The position numbers and the translations under genes were made by a program. Below are positions 1 through 13,600 of a stretch of 64,000 nucleotides of DNA, in pieces. Every line of letters begins with the position of its first letter. Position 1 is the stretch's first letter. The stretch lies in assembly GCF_002775205.1 (NCBI RefSeq), contig NC_036450.1, positions 12,357,479-12,421,478 of the forward strand, given 5' to 3'. Source of the DNA: Xiphophorus maculatus. Taxonomy: Eukaryota; Chordata; Actinopteri; Cyprinodontiformes; Poeciliidae. The notes beneath the pieces were generated by a model. The model made no database searches, had not been told where the DNA came from, and was given only the letters and a program-made list of their open reading frames with translations.

Positions 1-3000
1 ATGCTAAGCATAATGAGAGATTGTTTTTAGGAGTTCTTATCACTTTTTTCTAAGCCAGATGTTACATACTCTCAGTTTAAATTGTCTGACGTAGGTGAAT
101 CATTGTTGGTATGCTTTCTCTAGCTTGACAATCACAGGGTCAGGCTTGTAGGCCACCTTGCCCTCACACACACCTCTTCAGTTCTTCACACAAATAATCT
201 GTCACTGAGATCAGGGCTTTGTGATGGTCACTCTAGGAAATTTCTTGCATTAATCAGTTTGGAACTAATTTGGCTGTATATTTGGATGGTTAAACTTCCT
301 GGCTGATGTTGTAACATGTTGCTTCAATCTTTCCTCATAACATTGTTACCTTATGAAGAAATGATTCACTGTTTTGTGAAGTGAATCATTTCCTCCTGCA
401 ACAAATCTCCCCAAAAACATTATGTTGCCACCTCTGTATTTCACAGTTTTCAAGGAGTTCAAACTCGATCATACTGACCAAGCAATTTAATTTTAGATTA
501 ATCTGAACTTGGGATGTGTCATCAAAAACTTTAATATGGCTTTTATGGTACTTATCGTGTGTGTTTCTGCCCATGTTGAAACAGGGTTTTTGCCACTGTC
601 TACAATGACATTCTAACCAGCTTAAAGCAGCATCTAAACAAAGTCTTTTGGTTTGTTCTGGGATTGATACACACATTTCACAGCAGGAAATGTCTTTCTT
701 TATGACTCAGAATTTTTTCTCTCCCTAATTGCTGGACATTCCTACGGTATTTATAGCTCAGTATAAATGGATGAACATGTTACTTTCAGACACCTGGGAT
801 TTGTGGGATGAATCACAGTTTTGTCCACAGTTCTCCTACCTGATTCCTTTGAGTTGCTGCCTTTGCTGACAAAACTGGAAAAATGTTTTGTCTGGTTTAA
901 CGTCAGAAATCGAGACAGAATGTGAGTCTGATGGTATCATTGCATCTTAGTAGTTAATATTTAATCTTTTGCACCATGTCATGTGCAGGCATTTTTTTCT
1001 GCTCAAAGGTTATTTAAAAGGAGAAGAATTTGTGCCATAAAGGCTGAAAATTAAAAAAGGGAAATGGATTAGATTTCAGTCATGATGGTGCACATTGTTC
1101 ACCCAGTTCAAAACAGTATTGTAAAGGGCTTTTACTCATCTTAAAATGTTATAAGTTGTTCATGATGAATGCATTGTTTTTCAGCATGTAAAGTAACTAA
1201 AGCAGTCAGACAAATACAGTATATAGAAATAAAAGAAAAACATTGTCTCTCAGATATAATTTAAGCTGCAAAAAGAAAGGAGTTTCTTGAGTTTGTGCGA
1301 ATAACTTATTTGCCTTATTTTCATCTATTTGTCACAAATATTAAAGTATTGTCAAAATAAAATGGTGCTGTGTCTTATAATAAGAAAAAGCGTGGTGAAC
1401 TGCAGTCAATCTATTTAAAATGTTTCTTTTTTTTAACTGAAAACTGCTCCAAAAATATGCTTACCCTTTGAACACTTTGCAAGTTATTCTGAACTAAAAT
1501 AGAAGAAGTTAAAAAGGACACCAACATCAGCTCTTCACCTCACAGTTAACTGGAATTTGCAGGTATTCATTGCAGGACATGTGATAATGCAAATAGAACA
1601 TTTGCAATTTTGCACGACTCCTCTCACTGTAATTTGAATATGACTGCATGTGAGAATTAAAAGCTTTACACACACATTTTTAATGTCACAAGTTCTTCTG
1701 TGCTTTCGAGGGACTGTGCATGGACAAAGTTCACCAGAGGTGCAATGAGAGCATCACTTGATTGGACAGGAACAGGAAAGTGCCTTACAAAAGACTGAAA
1801 AACACACACACAACTAAACTGATAAGGCTACAGCAAACATCTAAAACTTCCCATCCTGATCTAAAGAGATTGATTGATATTTTATTGGAATATTTCAAAT
1901 TTATACATCACCACTTTTAAAATGATGCCTACATTTTTACAATTCAAATATAGTTGTGACTATATAACCAAAGCAGCACAAAAGCATGTTGTCTGCACTG
2001 TAGGAGAAGGTTAAATATTTAATCACCAGCAGGCAGAAAAACAGGTCAAATTACGGAAAACATGTTTGAACCAAACACAGGAAGTGCTTCCTCAGAGAAA
2101 ACATATCTGCTTTGCAATCTATGGCAAGAATTCAAAGTCGATGGACATTAAAGTGTATTTTTCTCCTGTGAGGTTTGCTACATTGCAAAATTACAAAACT
2201 GCAGCTCATCAAAATGAAACTTCTAAACAATGATACTATTTAATTTGAAACAGATTAAAATATGTATATGGATAGCAACATAGAGCTAAACAGATGGTTA
2301 ACATTCTGTTAACCTTCTCTATTTCTCCACCACCTACTTTATAATACTTAAGTCACTTACAGTGGGTGTTGGGTTCCTAAGGATTGGTTAATGATTTACT
2401 GTTTTGGCGCCAGCAAGTTTGCATTTACCCATCACTCTCCTTAAAGTTTAGAAACCTGATGTTGCAAAGCTAGCTCAGAAAGCTAAATGCAGATATAGCC
2501 AACTTGCATTAGCTAGAGGCAGAAGGTGGATGGGAGGAAGAGTCCTGAGAGCAAGTCTTTGTGGTGGTTTTCTAGACAGCATAACTCAGCTATAACTTAA
2601 AAACAGCAGCAGACAAACATGTTATTAGCTGTGTTACTGCTGTAGAAGAGGAAAGAAATCAAAATCAAAATTTCTGTATATTGTTGCTATTTACATAATG
2701 TCTGAACATCAGCTGCTGGAGGTTAGAAAAGTAAGAGTTTAAAACAATTTCAGAATACATAATTTTTTAGAAAACAGTCTACTTTGGTGCTTGCCTGCTA
2801 ACAACTACCGTGATACTGATCCGTTTTTATTTTCCTAGTTAATATATTGAACATCATCCTTTTAAGGAGATAATCTGTGTATAATATCTCCTCAAAAGGA
2901 GATAATAAAATTCTTGACGCTATTTCTACATCCTCTATTGTGTAGTGTGGTAGTGCTACTGTAACATTAAACATTTTTCTATTCAAAAAGCATAGAGTCA

Positions 3001-3070
3001 TGATTCAGGTGGAGTACAATAAACACACCTCCTGAAAGAATAGCTCCTCCCACTTCCTGCATATCTGTAC
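1..3070. other. Intergenic region upstream of keratin gene
   Basis: No gene, tRNA-like structure or clear mobile element was recognised here. The only open frames are short, below 100 codons, start at chance ATGs and show no family motif. A small local inverted and direct repeat of an AGGAGATA-type motif lies near 2860-2905. The 5' flank of the keratin promoter is presumably within the last few hundred bases. Confidence 0.6.
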
Positions 3071-3086
3071 AGGCTATATATAGCCT
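3071..3086 (+). promoter_or_regulatory. TATA box inside a perfect 16-bp palindrome, keratin promoter
   Basis: The sequence AGGCTATATATAGCCT equals its own reverse complement and contains TATATATA. About 20-30 bases downstream begins a segment that ends in a good splice donor at 3175 and fits a noncoding first exon of the keratin gene. A TATA-driven start near 3105-3112 is inferred; no transcript evidence is available. Confidence 0.6.
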
Positions 3087-3104
3087 GCACAGGCTCACCT
3101 GTGG

Positions 3105-3174
3105 TGGTATCAGCAACACAGAGCCTCCTGCATCCTTCTGGATCACAGCTTCACTCCATCTGAAGTAAAACCTG
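3105..3174 (+). other. Probable noncoding first exon of the keratin gene
   Basis: This segment starts about 25 bases after the TATA box and ends at a CTG|gtaaga donor (GT at 3175-3176). The matching acceptor is the TGACAG at 4671-4676, nine bases before the keratin ATG at 4686. The left edge is approximate. A 5'UTR exon separated from the coding exons by a 1.5-kb intron is not what I expect for a simple-epithelial type I keratin, but the signals are good. Confidence 0.5.
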
Positions 3175-3695
3175 GTAAGAAGGAAACATTTTCAAAACTA
3201 CTACTATTGTTGTTGTAGTTTATCAAGTAATATTATAGAAAATAAGTATATAAAAATGTGTTTATAAGATTGGTATTGAATAAAGAAATTGTTTAAAAAC
3301 ATATTTGAGATAAAATTCAATGTAATATTATAAAGAAAATATTGTAAAAAAAAAAAAAACAACCTTCCATGTGAAAATTAATTAGGATTTTTTTCCCCTG
3401 TTCAGTTCTATTCAGAGCTATCATCCCAGCTACTTGTCAACTGCTAGGAAGCTGATATGAAAAACTGAAATGACAGTTAATTTCCTGCAGAACAAAGTGT
3501 CTCCTTGTGCAGGTGGAATTCCCTCTGAATATTTTCTAGATCATTTTCCTGAGTTCAATCTTTTATCTGAACAAGGGCTGCCTGTCTCCCGCTGTGGGTC
3601 CTTTGTGGTGTTGTGGGAACGGTGTTGCGAGGATCAAGTGACAGAGACACAGAGAGGTTCACTTGACTACTAATCAGCCACCAAAGCCCTGCACA

Positions 3696-3723
3696 ACACA
3701 CACACACACACACACACACACAC
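3696..3723. repeat. (CA)n microsatellite
   Basis: About 14 uninterrupted AC dinucleotides lie in the first intron of the keratin gene. Confidence 0.95.
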
Positions 3724-4685
3724 GTACACCCGGACGAAGATATGCTGCCTTGCACACTGTTTCACATCCAAACAACTGTTAGTCATGCTTCATGCACAGG
3801 AAGTAATGTGAATACCTGTTTAAGAGAAGATAAAATCTGAGGATTAAGCATTAAAAAATAAAACATTAACCCTAGTTAGATTCCCTCTTCTTTTTATTCT
3901 TCTTTTAAATTCACCACAAATCTTATTACCGCAGTGAAAGGCTGCAAAAGTGTCCTCAGCACGTCCTGAGAGGCTCTTCTTTGACTCAGAGCCAAGCTGT
4001 GCTCATTTACATTTTGATTTCATGATGGCTGGAGTCGAAGCTGAATTTGCACACAGCTGAGAATAACACGCTGAAGTGGCTCTGACCATAAAGTCGTCCG
4101 TCTCTCAGATGCAGATGGTTAGCCTGAATGGCTACTGGCCGCCTGTAAATCCACTCACTGAAAAGCTTCTTTCATCATCTTCAGTGGGCGATCAGTTGAA
4201 TTGACTATTAGGCTCTACTTGTGTTTCCATTAAAAAAAAGGCCGGCCAAGCACCGTCCAGTGCAGCCCATTTGCTTAAGGGCTTTTTCTGAAACTAGATA
4301 CCGTGTAAGGGTAGCTTTAAACAACTTAAATGTCTTAAAAAGGTCCTTCAGGCTGACATTTAAACTTGTCTGTTTTCGTAATGATTACTTTTTAAATGTG
4401 AACCTGTTAAAGCCATCAGAGACGGAAACAAATCCTGTACCTGATTCCTTTTAGATTTTTTTTACAAATGCAGTCTTAATCCATTTAAAAAGGCAAAACA
4501 TCCTCTTAATGTAACAGAATCAGAAGCATTTAGCCTTCTGATAGCCACTTTTTCTTACAGTGCTTGCTGTGCACTGCACAGGGTTCGCCTGCTTACCACT
4601 CAGTGAACATCCAAATAAATAGAAAACATGTTATCAGTGCAACAAGAGCTTGACCTCATTTCCTCTGCTCTGACAGCTGACCATC

Positions 4686-7600
4686 ATGGCCTCTAGCATC
4701 TCTGTGAGAAGCTTCTCCATGAACCGCCCCTCGTTTTCCAGTCGTTCTCTGATGGACACTGGCCGCGCACGGTCCAGGGCATCCGTCTCTTTTGCTCCAT
4801 CCAGCCCGCTGACCCGTTCAGCCTCCATCAGCCAAGATCTCAACGGACCAGTGAGCCTCCAGCTGAACGGACTGCACGGCAACAGCACCAATGAGAAGGA
4901 GGCCATGCAGAGTCTCAACAGCCGTCTGGCCAACTACCTGGATAAGGTATGAAGTGTAATAAGAGAACAGCATTGTCAGGTCACAGGAAATGGGGAAAGG
5001 ATCCAGCTCGACGTAACCCGAAACACTTCCTTTCTCTTTGTTTCTTTAAGGTGCGCTCACTGGAGCGCTCCAATGCCGACCTGGAGATAAAGATCAAACA
5101 GCTGATGATCGAGCGCATCCCCAAAGGTCATGACCTTGATTCAATGATGGCCCAGGCACATGCTGTTGAGCAAGAGGTGGGCATGAAAGATGTAGAATAA
5201 CATATAGAATTCTACAAGGGTCAAAATAATTCATTTTATTGCATAATTTTATAGAAACAAAGCATTCATGATAGCAGTCGTGAGGTGCTTAAAACCCAAA
5301 TGAAACAGTAGTAGGCACTACTGGTAAACATGTGAAAAAACCCTTAAATACGCTTTTTATTACAGAAGCACAAAATCACATACCTGGAGTTGTCTCTATA
5401 TTGATTTCACTGTAGCAATAGTTGCAGCCATTTCCTAGTCTATTAGGATCAGCAGGCATTTCCCTCTCAAATGATTAAAAAGGAAGTTAAAACTTATTTT
5501 CATACCTCATTACTTGACCATATTTTGTAACTTTGACATGTTTTTACTTTTTCACTTCAAATGTTGTTTCCGAAAACAACATTTGATTTATTTAAATAGC
5601 ATAAAAATTAAGGATAAATAAAGCATTATAAAAATATTTCTGTATTTTCATGGTGTGATTACTGACCTGCATTAACCACTTGATATGATATATTTTAAAA
5701 CTTAAATTATTAAATACTCTACATACTGTCATATTTTTTTTGAAAATTCCATCATTTTATCCTTGAAAATTATTTATTTTACTGCAAGCTGTGCAACTAA
5801 ATCAGACTGCTGTGTGTTACTAAGTTACCCTGCTGTGCATGTGTCTTTACAAGGTCATAAAACATGAACAGAAACCAGAAGAATGAAGGGATTTAGCCTT
5901 CACTCTGAGATTGGATGAGCTGTGTTTAACCTCTGTTAATATTAATCAGGTGCGGAAGAAGACCCTGGAGAATGCTCGTCTCATGTTAGAGATCGATAAC
6001 GCTAAACTGGCTGCTGATGACTTCAGAATCAAGTGAGTGGTTAAAGATTACATCACGATAAGCAAATTGTTTGTCTTTAATGTGATAAAACTTGTTAAAT
6101 AGAACCTAGGTCTTATTCTATCAGAGCCTTTTTTCAATCTTTAACGGAGAATTGATCTTGAAAAAATCGGCATCACATCTAATAAAAGATGGAAAACAAA
6201 CGTTGTGATCAGCTTAAAACAGACTCAAAATGGCCCAATTGTATCATGCTTACTCATGATGCAATTAAAAAGTATTTGTCCCCTTTTTTGCATACAGTTT
6301 CTTTTGTTGTCACATTTTAATGTTTCAGATAATTAAATAATTCTTAATTTTATACAAAGATGACCTGAGCAAATGCAGAATTATTTTTTCCAGATGTTTA
6401 CTTGATCTGTTCTTGTTAAAATCTGATCCATACCAATCTGTTTCTGTGTGAAAACACAACTGCCTTTAACTGTCATTAAGCGTGTACAATAACTGGCAAT
6501 GAACAAGTGGAAAATATAATGTTCCTCACGTTGCTGTTTGTTTTCCACATTGGATGCTTGAATTGCTTGTTTATGGTCAAAACATCTCAATCGGTATAAA
6601 GACTGACTTCTCGCTCCAAAGTCGATGGTGAGGTTGCTGATGACATAGTACCACCATGTGTGACTGAAGATGTTGACCTTGACTGAGACGAGTGAGGTCT
6701 GCTATACTGAAGGTGTTCTTCTGTATTTGTTTGTGGCTTCCTGGGTGAGCAGGATTAATTTTGAATTAATTTTAATTGGACAACTACTCTCACACAGACT
6801 CACAATTGTTCCATGTAATTTTTTAATTTCTTTAGTTTGGGACCTGATGTGTTGATTTTGAGAACTTTAGCCTCCATGCTAACATTTACATGCTTTCTTG
6901 ATGCTACTAGTCTGTCAATGATCAGCTCTGAGTGTAACTAATGAAACTGACCAAAAAATGTGGTTAACAGTTAATTCGTGATTAAACAAGGGTTGAACTG
7001 TGTTTTCATAGGACCACTTTGTTTTTACTTAGGTTATCATTGACATTAAATTTTGTTTGAGGATTTGAAATATCTAAGAAAAGCAGAAATGGGGGAAATA
7101 CTTTTTTTACAGTGTACATCTTGGTTCCTGCAGAAAACGGACACCAAGGTAGATATTTGCAATGATTACTTAGGTCAGGGCATGTCTAAAGGAAATGGGA
7201 GACACACAATCCTTCAACATACAATTTGTTGCAGATATGTTGTAATAATATGTAATTATGTCACCTTGAGAGACCTGATGTTCTCTGACAACAGAGAAAA
7301 AATATGTGAGGAACCTGTACTGTTATTAGCAAAGCGCTTCTATGAAAAATACAATTTCATGCACTTTGTTTTTTTCTATTTTAAGATCTTGACCTCACTG
7401 TGTAAAGAGCTCTCTGGTAATTCAGGTTTCTGTTGCATCAATGACACAGAATATAACTAAGGAAACTACATGTACCCACATGCAAGAGCTCTATTTGTAA
7501 GTTATAGATATTAGTTTAGTCAGTTCTGTAATATTAATTTAAAGAAAATTATACACAATCTCTGGTTAGGAGAAGCATTTCTCCTATGTTGTGCAGCTTT

Positions 7601-10600
7601 ACCAATAACCTTCTGTTTCAAACAGTAGAGGTTTCTTTTTGATTATTCAAATTGATGTTCTGCTGACCATTTTTGTCCACTTTCCCAAACTTTGGAAGAT
7701 GGGAAACTGAATTGGTGATGTGTCAGTCTGTGGAGAGAGACTGCGTTGCCCTGAAGAAGGCTAAGACCGACCACGAGCAGATCATTGCTTCTCTGAGAGG
7801 AGACCTAGACAGCCTCAAAGAGGAGCTTTATTTCCTCAAGAAAAACCACGAGGAGGTAAGTAAGACATGTTCCCCTGTTCTCTCCTCGTCTATCTCCAGA
7901 TTCACGTGAACTGCAGTTATTTCAGCCACCTGTTTGGCAGCATTTACCCCACATTTGTGCTATCCTGTTTTCCCCTTGCTATCTTTTATTGTAGCACCTG
8001 AACCTACAGGCAGCACATTGTTTGATACAAGCCTGACCCAATTTAGTGGTCTAAGTAGTTTTTGTGGAGCCAAACTGAGGTGGAACTCTGGTTACTGTGG
8101 ACAAAAGGCAAGCAGATCTGATTGCTCCAAAAATGCACTTTGGATGAAATCAGCTGATCCAAAGTGGCCTCAAAAGAAGATAAGCTTACTCTGCTCCCAC
8201 TAAATGATACACTGATCTACAATCCATCCCTTTTTTTGTAATCTCTACTTCATTTTACTGTGTTTTTACAGTGTGAAGAACTTTCAATTGAACATTCTCC
8301 ACCTCCTTTTCCCTCAAGTTTAAATATAATATAATATGCAGTAGGACATGCATATAGTACGTTACTTTATAGAGTAGCATACTCTATAAAGAAAGCCTAA
8401 ATTAACACTCCATGCTCGACACAGAAAGGTGTTCGTGCCGTTTTTAGGTTTCTCTAATAATGGATTTGTGAGTTTTGGCCAGAACATATTTTCTTTAGTG
8501 CCATTTGACCTTAGAAGAATGTTTCAGAACTATTAAATAAGTTTCCACTTTGCAAAGCTGAGATTAAACGGCAGGTTATTTTTAGAGAAGATTGACTTTT
8601 GTCCTGGCATACCTTCAAAACTAGCCATACTATTTTAATTCATTTTAACTTTACAGTCGTCAACTTCAAATAACTTCTTAATTTTGCTAAAACAGGATGG
8701 GTGTACTTGGATTTCAGTCATTGTTTCTACATTTTGACAATTTTTGAATTAATAATGACAAAGTATTGCATTTTATGTTGTGTTGTACGTTTGTGGTTTT
8801 TTACCTGTTTATAGGACAATTTCCTCAGTTGTAAAACCTTTTAGTCCACAATATCTTAAACATATTTATTCCTCTTCAATGCAAACATACACCAGTCTTT
8901 TCGGATTTTTTTTTCAAACAAGTATCATCAAACTTGCACTTTACAATTATGATCTATTTATTGTTGTTCTGTCACATAAAATCCTGAGAGAATATCTTTT
9001 ATGATTGTAACGTCACAGAATGTAAAGAGTTGAATATGTTTTTGAGGCATGGTACAGTATGTCTATATGTACGTGATGGAGTAGATTTACTGAGTACACC
9101 TGAGCAGGAATAAAAGAGGGTAAGAAGAAAAGCCGGTGGTAAGATGAGCTTGGTCCAATCAAATATTAATGAGGGACATCTAAATAATGAAAATCTACTT
9201 TGCAACTTGAGGTTTTTGTTTCACAGGAACTGCTCTCAGTTTTATTAAACATGTTTGCACAGATGTTAAACATGTTTGAAATACATGCTCACAGCATGAC
9301 AGTGCAAACACAAAGTGTGCTAATATTTATGCCCCTGAAGGAACTGGAGCAGGTGAGGTCTCGCATTGCCAGAGATGAAGTGAATGTCGAGGTGGACCCT
9401 GCCAGCGGACCGGAGCTGGGTACCATTCTGTCTGAACTGCGCTCTCAGTATGAGGGAATTGTTAAGAAAAATAAGGAGCAAGCAGAGCAGTGGTACCGCA
9501 AGAAGGTGTGGGACAATTCAAAGCACTCTTAAGTTTATACCCACAATATATCGATTTAAAAGGGCAAAAGTCACACAATTGAAACACATCATTTGTGCAG
9601 CTGGAGACGGTGCAGAATGAGGTGAAGGAGAGCAACGAGGCCTTGAGAGGAGCCCAGGGAGAGCTGACTGAGAGGCAGCGCTTCCTGCAGACACTGGAGG
9701 TGGAGCTGGACAGTCTGCACAAACAGGTGAGCTGCTGCTGCTGGAATGAAGAGGTCAGACAGAATGGACACTCCAACATAATGTGGAGTGTTTAGTTAGT
9801 CTGCATCTCCTCATTAGTCTTGAGGAGACACAGATAAACGAGAGAAAAAAGGAGTAAGTACGTTGAAAATGATAATCGGAGTCAAATCTCCTCTTCTGGA
9901 GCTGTACAAACATCAACTTATGTAAATAAAGCAATGTAAACACCGCAGCCTGGACTCTAAGATGACGGTTATATGTATTAACCTAGAACAAAACCACAGT
10001 GGGTTATTTAACAGTGTGAAAGAGAGGCTGGTTTCATGAGAGAGAGCAATTACAAAGAAAATCTTTAAAGGAATTAACCTTCAGTCTCAACCAGACAAGT
10101 TTTTTCTTTGTTGCATCTTTCATGCCTTTCCAAACTATAGCACTCTACAGTCGGGGAACTCTACTTTTTTTTTTGCATTTTGTTTTTTTTCCACTTGTAA
10201 TCCCATGTTGACAGTGAACATGTTCTCCCACGTTGATAAGACACGCAACAGCACGTGGGATTCAGTTGTTGAATAGTATTGGGTTACGTACAACGCTGAG
10301 ACGGCTAATTGTTTTTGAGGTGGGTGTATTTGCTTTGGGTACCAAGGTGTTATCAGTTCACAGGAATCTGCTGATTGTTGTTGGAGAAGCTATTTTAGAT
10401 ATTATAGTAGGAGACATTCTTGTGGCTAAATTACCACAGCAAAACGCCTTCTGATGCAACTGGAGCAGTCGAGGGATCATTAGCTTTTATCAGGCACTCT
10501 AAAGTATCCAACTGTACCATGTAAAACACTGTAACATGGTAATAACACTAAAGCTTTTTATGCATGCAGTATTTTAAACAGACTCCATTACTACAACCTT

Positions 10601-13600
10601 ATGCTTCAGTTAATTAATACTTTTGATATTTGTTGAAGTTAAACTGCATTAAGTTTTAGATGAAATTCATCTCTCAATCAACTTGAGGACTGAGCAGTTC
10701 TGTGAATTATCTTTATTAAACTAAAAAAAAAAAAACACACACATTGAGATCTCTGGGTATTCTTCAGTATATAAAAATTATTTAAAATCAGCACCAGTAA
10801 AAATGTAAAACTTAATAATGAGATCCAGAAATCACTGAAATTACGAGTCAAATCTGTAGTCAGCCAATATATTCCAGTAAAATAACGCTCCAGCCCCACG
10901 TTACTAAACATTTGACACTGTATCATACATAATTTGATCCCCAGCTAAGCCAGAATGCTTGGAAAACATTTAGCTGCATGGAAACCATCTATCTAAGCAT
11001 GCTGAGATGATCAAAGTTGACTCAGCTCAGCATGTCTGAAAGTGAAATTGACGGCTTGGCCTACTTTCTGATAATAACTACTTGGTATCACTCATAGCAT
11101 TGAAATGTAATTCCCAGGCAGTTAGTTGATCTGTAAATTTGAAAATGAGTCAGTGACGGTGACATTATGAAAAAAGAAAACAATCTTGTTCTGATGCAGC
11201 AAAGTCCTGTTAATTCCACACCTTGATTCCGATAAACATGCACTATTTGGATTGAAAGTGTATTTATAGTGAGACACATAATTGAAACTTAATTTCCTCT
11301 TGTTTAGACACATGTAATAGTATAGATGGTAAGATAGGAAACCACTAACTCACAGCAGATAAACTCACACTAAAAGAAACAAAAGATAAACAAACCTAAT
11401 CAATGTAGCTCTGAAACACTTTGGACACAGGTGCTAATGCAAAGAGTAACACCACTTAAGTAATTCATAGAATTAAACTGAGATCATCTTTACAGCAAAT
11501 AGAAAACATGGAGTCTTAAACTTTGCACAAACTGTACAGAAAACAGATGAAACTTACAATGTGCACCAACAGGCCATTTAACACGCAGAATTAGAGAATC
11601 AGCAATCAACCAAAAACTTTCTGGATTTGATATGCAAACTTGCTGGATCAATGGTTTCTTGGATCCATTCTTAGAAGATTTCCCTTCCAGGACGGACTAA
11701 TGAGACCATTTAGAAGTGGACTTTGGGAAGATGTGGAAAATATGACTGTAGCTTAACCTATATGTGTTTAGAGATTTTCCCTTTGCGTGTCAGAGGAACC
11801 CTTCTAAGCTCAAAGAATAACATTACGTCAATAATTTCTGCATTTTACATTCTCACAATAACTTATTCAACTTTAATAAATCTCATTCTTGGTGCGTTGT
11901 ATATGACAAAGCTTTCACTGGCATAAATAAGAGCTTGCTAAATCTATGGTCTGTTTAAACTGACATTCAGGGTGTAATCTGTTATTTTCACTTTTCTTCC
12001 CCCAGATAGCAGCTCTGGAGGGTAACCTGGCTGAGACGGGTCAGAAGTATTCTTCTGAGATGGAGCGGCTGCAGGTCACCCTGAGCCAGATGGAGGACGA
12101 CCTGTCCCAGCTCAGGCTGGACATGCAGCGCAACAAGACCGACTACGAGCAGCTTCTCCGCATCAAGCAGAACCTGGAAATGGAGATTGCTACCTATAGG
12201 CGCCTGTTGGAGGGAGAGGAAACGTGAGTAACTTTTCAGGCTTCAGGCTTACGAGAAAAGTTATATTGCTTAGATTTTTTTGCTAATTAATCAAGTTACA
12301 AACTCAGGCAGGAAAAGATGTTAACTTAATTTTGTTGTCTGTTTTTCTGGCTCAGCTGTGACCCAACTTGCAGTTGAGTTGCATGGTTGCACACATTGTT
12401 TTCTCATGGATTACAACTTAGGCTGGGTATTTCTTGTTTTGCTTTGTCTGGTACCAGTGCTGAAATAATACCTTAAAGTTGTATAGGTTCCTTAATGATG
12501 CATGGACCAATAAATCACTTTTCGATGTACAGACTCCATTTTTAAGCTGCAGGCATTCCTTTGTAGACATATTCCCATGTTTGCCATTTTATGTAAAGAC
12601 ACAACACCGCTCCTTACTAACTAGTTTTATTTCTCCCCCTCAGAGTCAAAGAAGTTATTATTCCACCAAAAAGTAAGTCCTTGGTTTCTTCCTTTTTTGC
12701 ATGTTTGCTAGATTTATTTTCTTGTACAGTGAATCAGATCAATTTGAAGAGAATAAGGGAAAAATAACGTAAGAAATTTGACATCAGATCAGCAATTACT
12801 GACAAGTGTTACCAAAAACAAAAAGGGTTTGACATAAAGAGTCCAAAAGCTTAGCTAAAGGGAAGATCTTGGCTAAAGTGTATATATTTACAGTGATTTT
12901 ATGTTTGATATGTTGCAAATTTAAACTAATAAAGGCAGTGGAATAGTCATAGCCTTGTGGACTTAAGATATTGAGGTTCTGGTGACTGCTTATAAAACTG
13001 ATTCAGCAAATTTATCACAAGTGAAGAATGGGGAAAAGTTAAAAGGAAACTCCCTTGGGAAGATTCGGTAACAAAGACATATGAGATAAATAAACAATAA
13101 GAAAATGATTCCTGCAGCATACAGATAATTACAGGCCCTAGTGAGATCACATGGGTATACAAAATGGATGGATGGATAGATAGATATTGTACCTGGGGCA
13201 GAACATATAACACACCCAAGAGGCCCAGGAATAATTACAGTTCTATGAAACTGCGAACAAGTAAATACAGTGAACAGCTCAGCTCCTGAAGCAACAACTG
13301 TGGGTGGGACAGGATTTATCTCGTTGTTGTAACTGTGTTTTAATTTGACTTACTCATGCTGATGGGTTAGCAAATAGGAGGCTGCTTCAAAAATCATTTG
13401 ACTGAGAAGGAAAAACAAAAATGCAGAGGTTTCTTTGGGGTTAGCCGAATAGTCAAAATGCTATTGAAATATAGAGGATTAGAAGGGATTACGAATACTT
13501 AAGAGAGGTAATATTAAGTAGTCATAATGTTTGATTTATTGTTTAGCATCTTGTTCTCCTTGCATCATACTGCTTTTATTTAATCATCAATATTCTTATT

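Noticed and set aside
7053-7460. 135-codon open frame in a keratin intron
   Set aside because: Overlaps the end of a Tc1 fossil, has no family motif and no codon bias.
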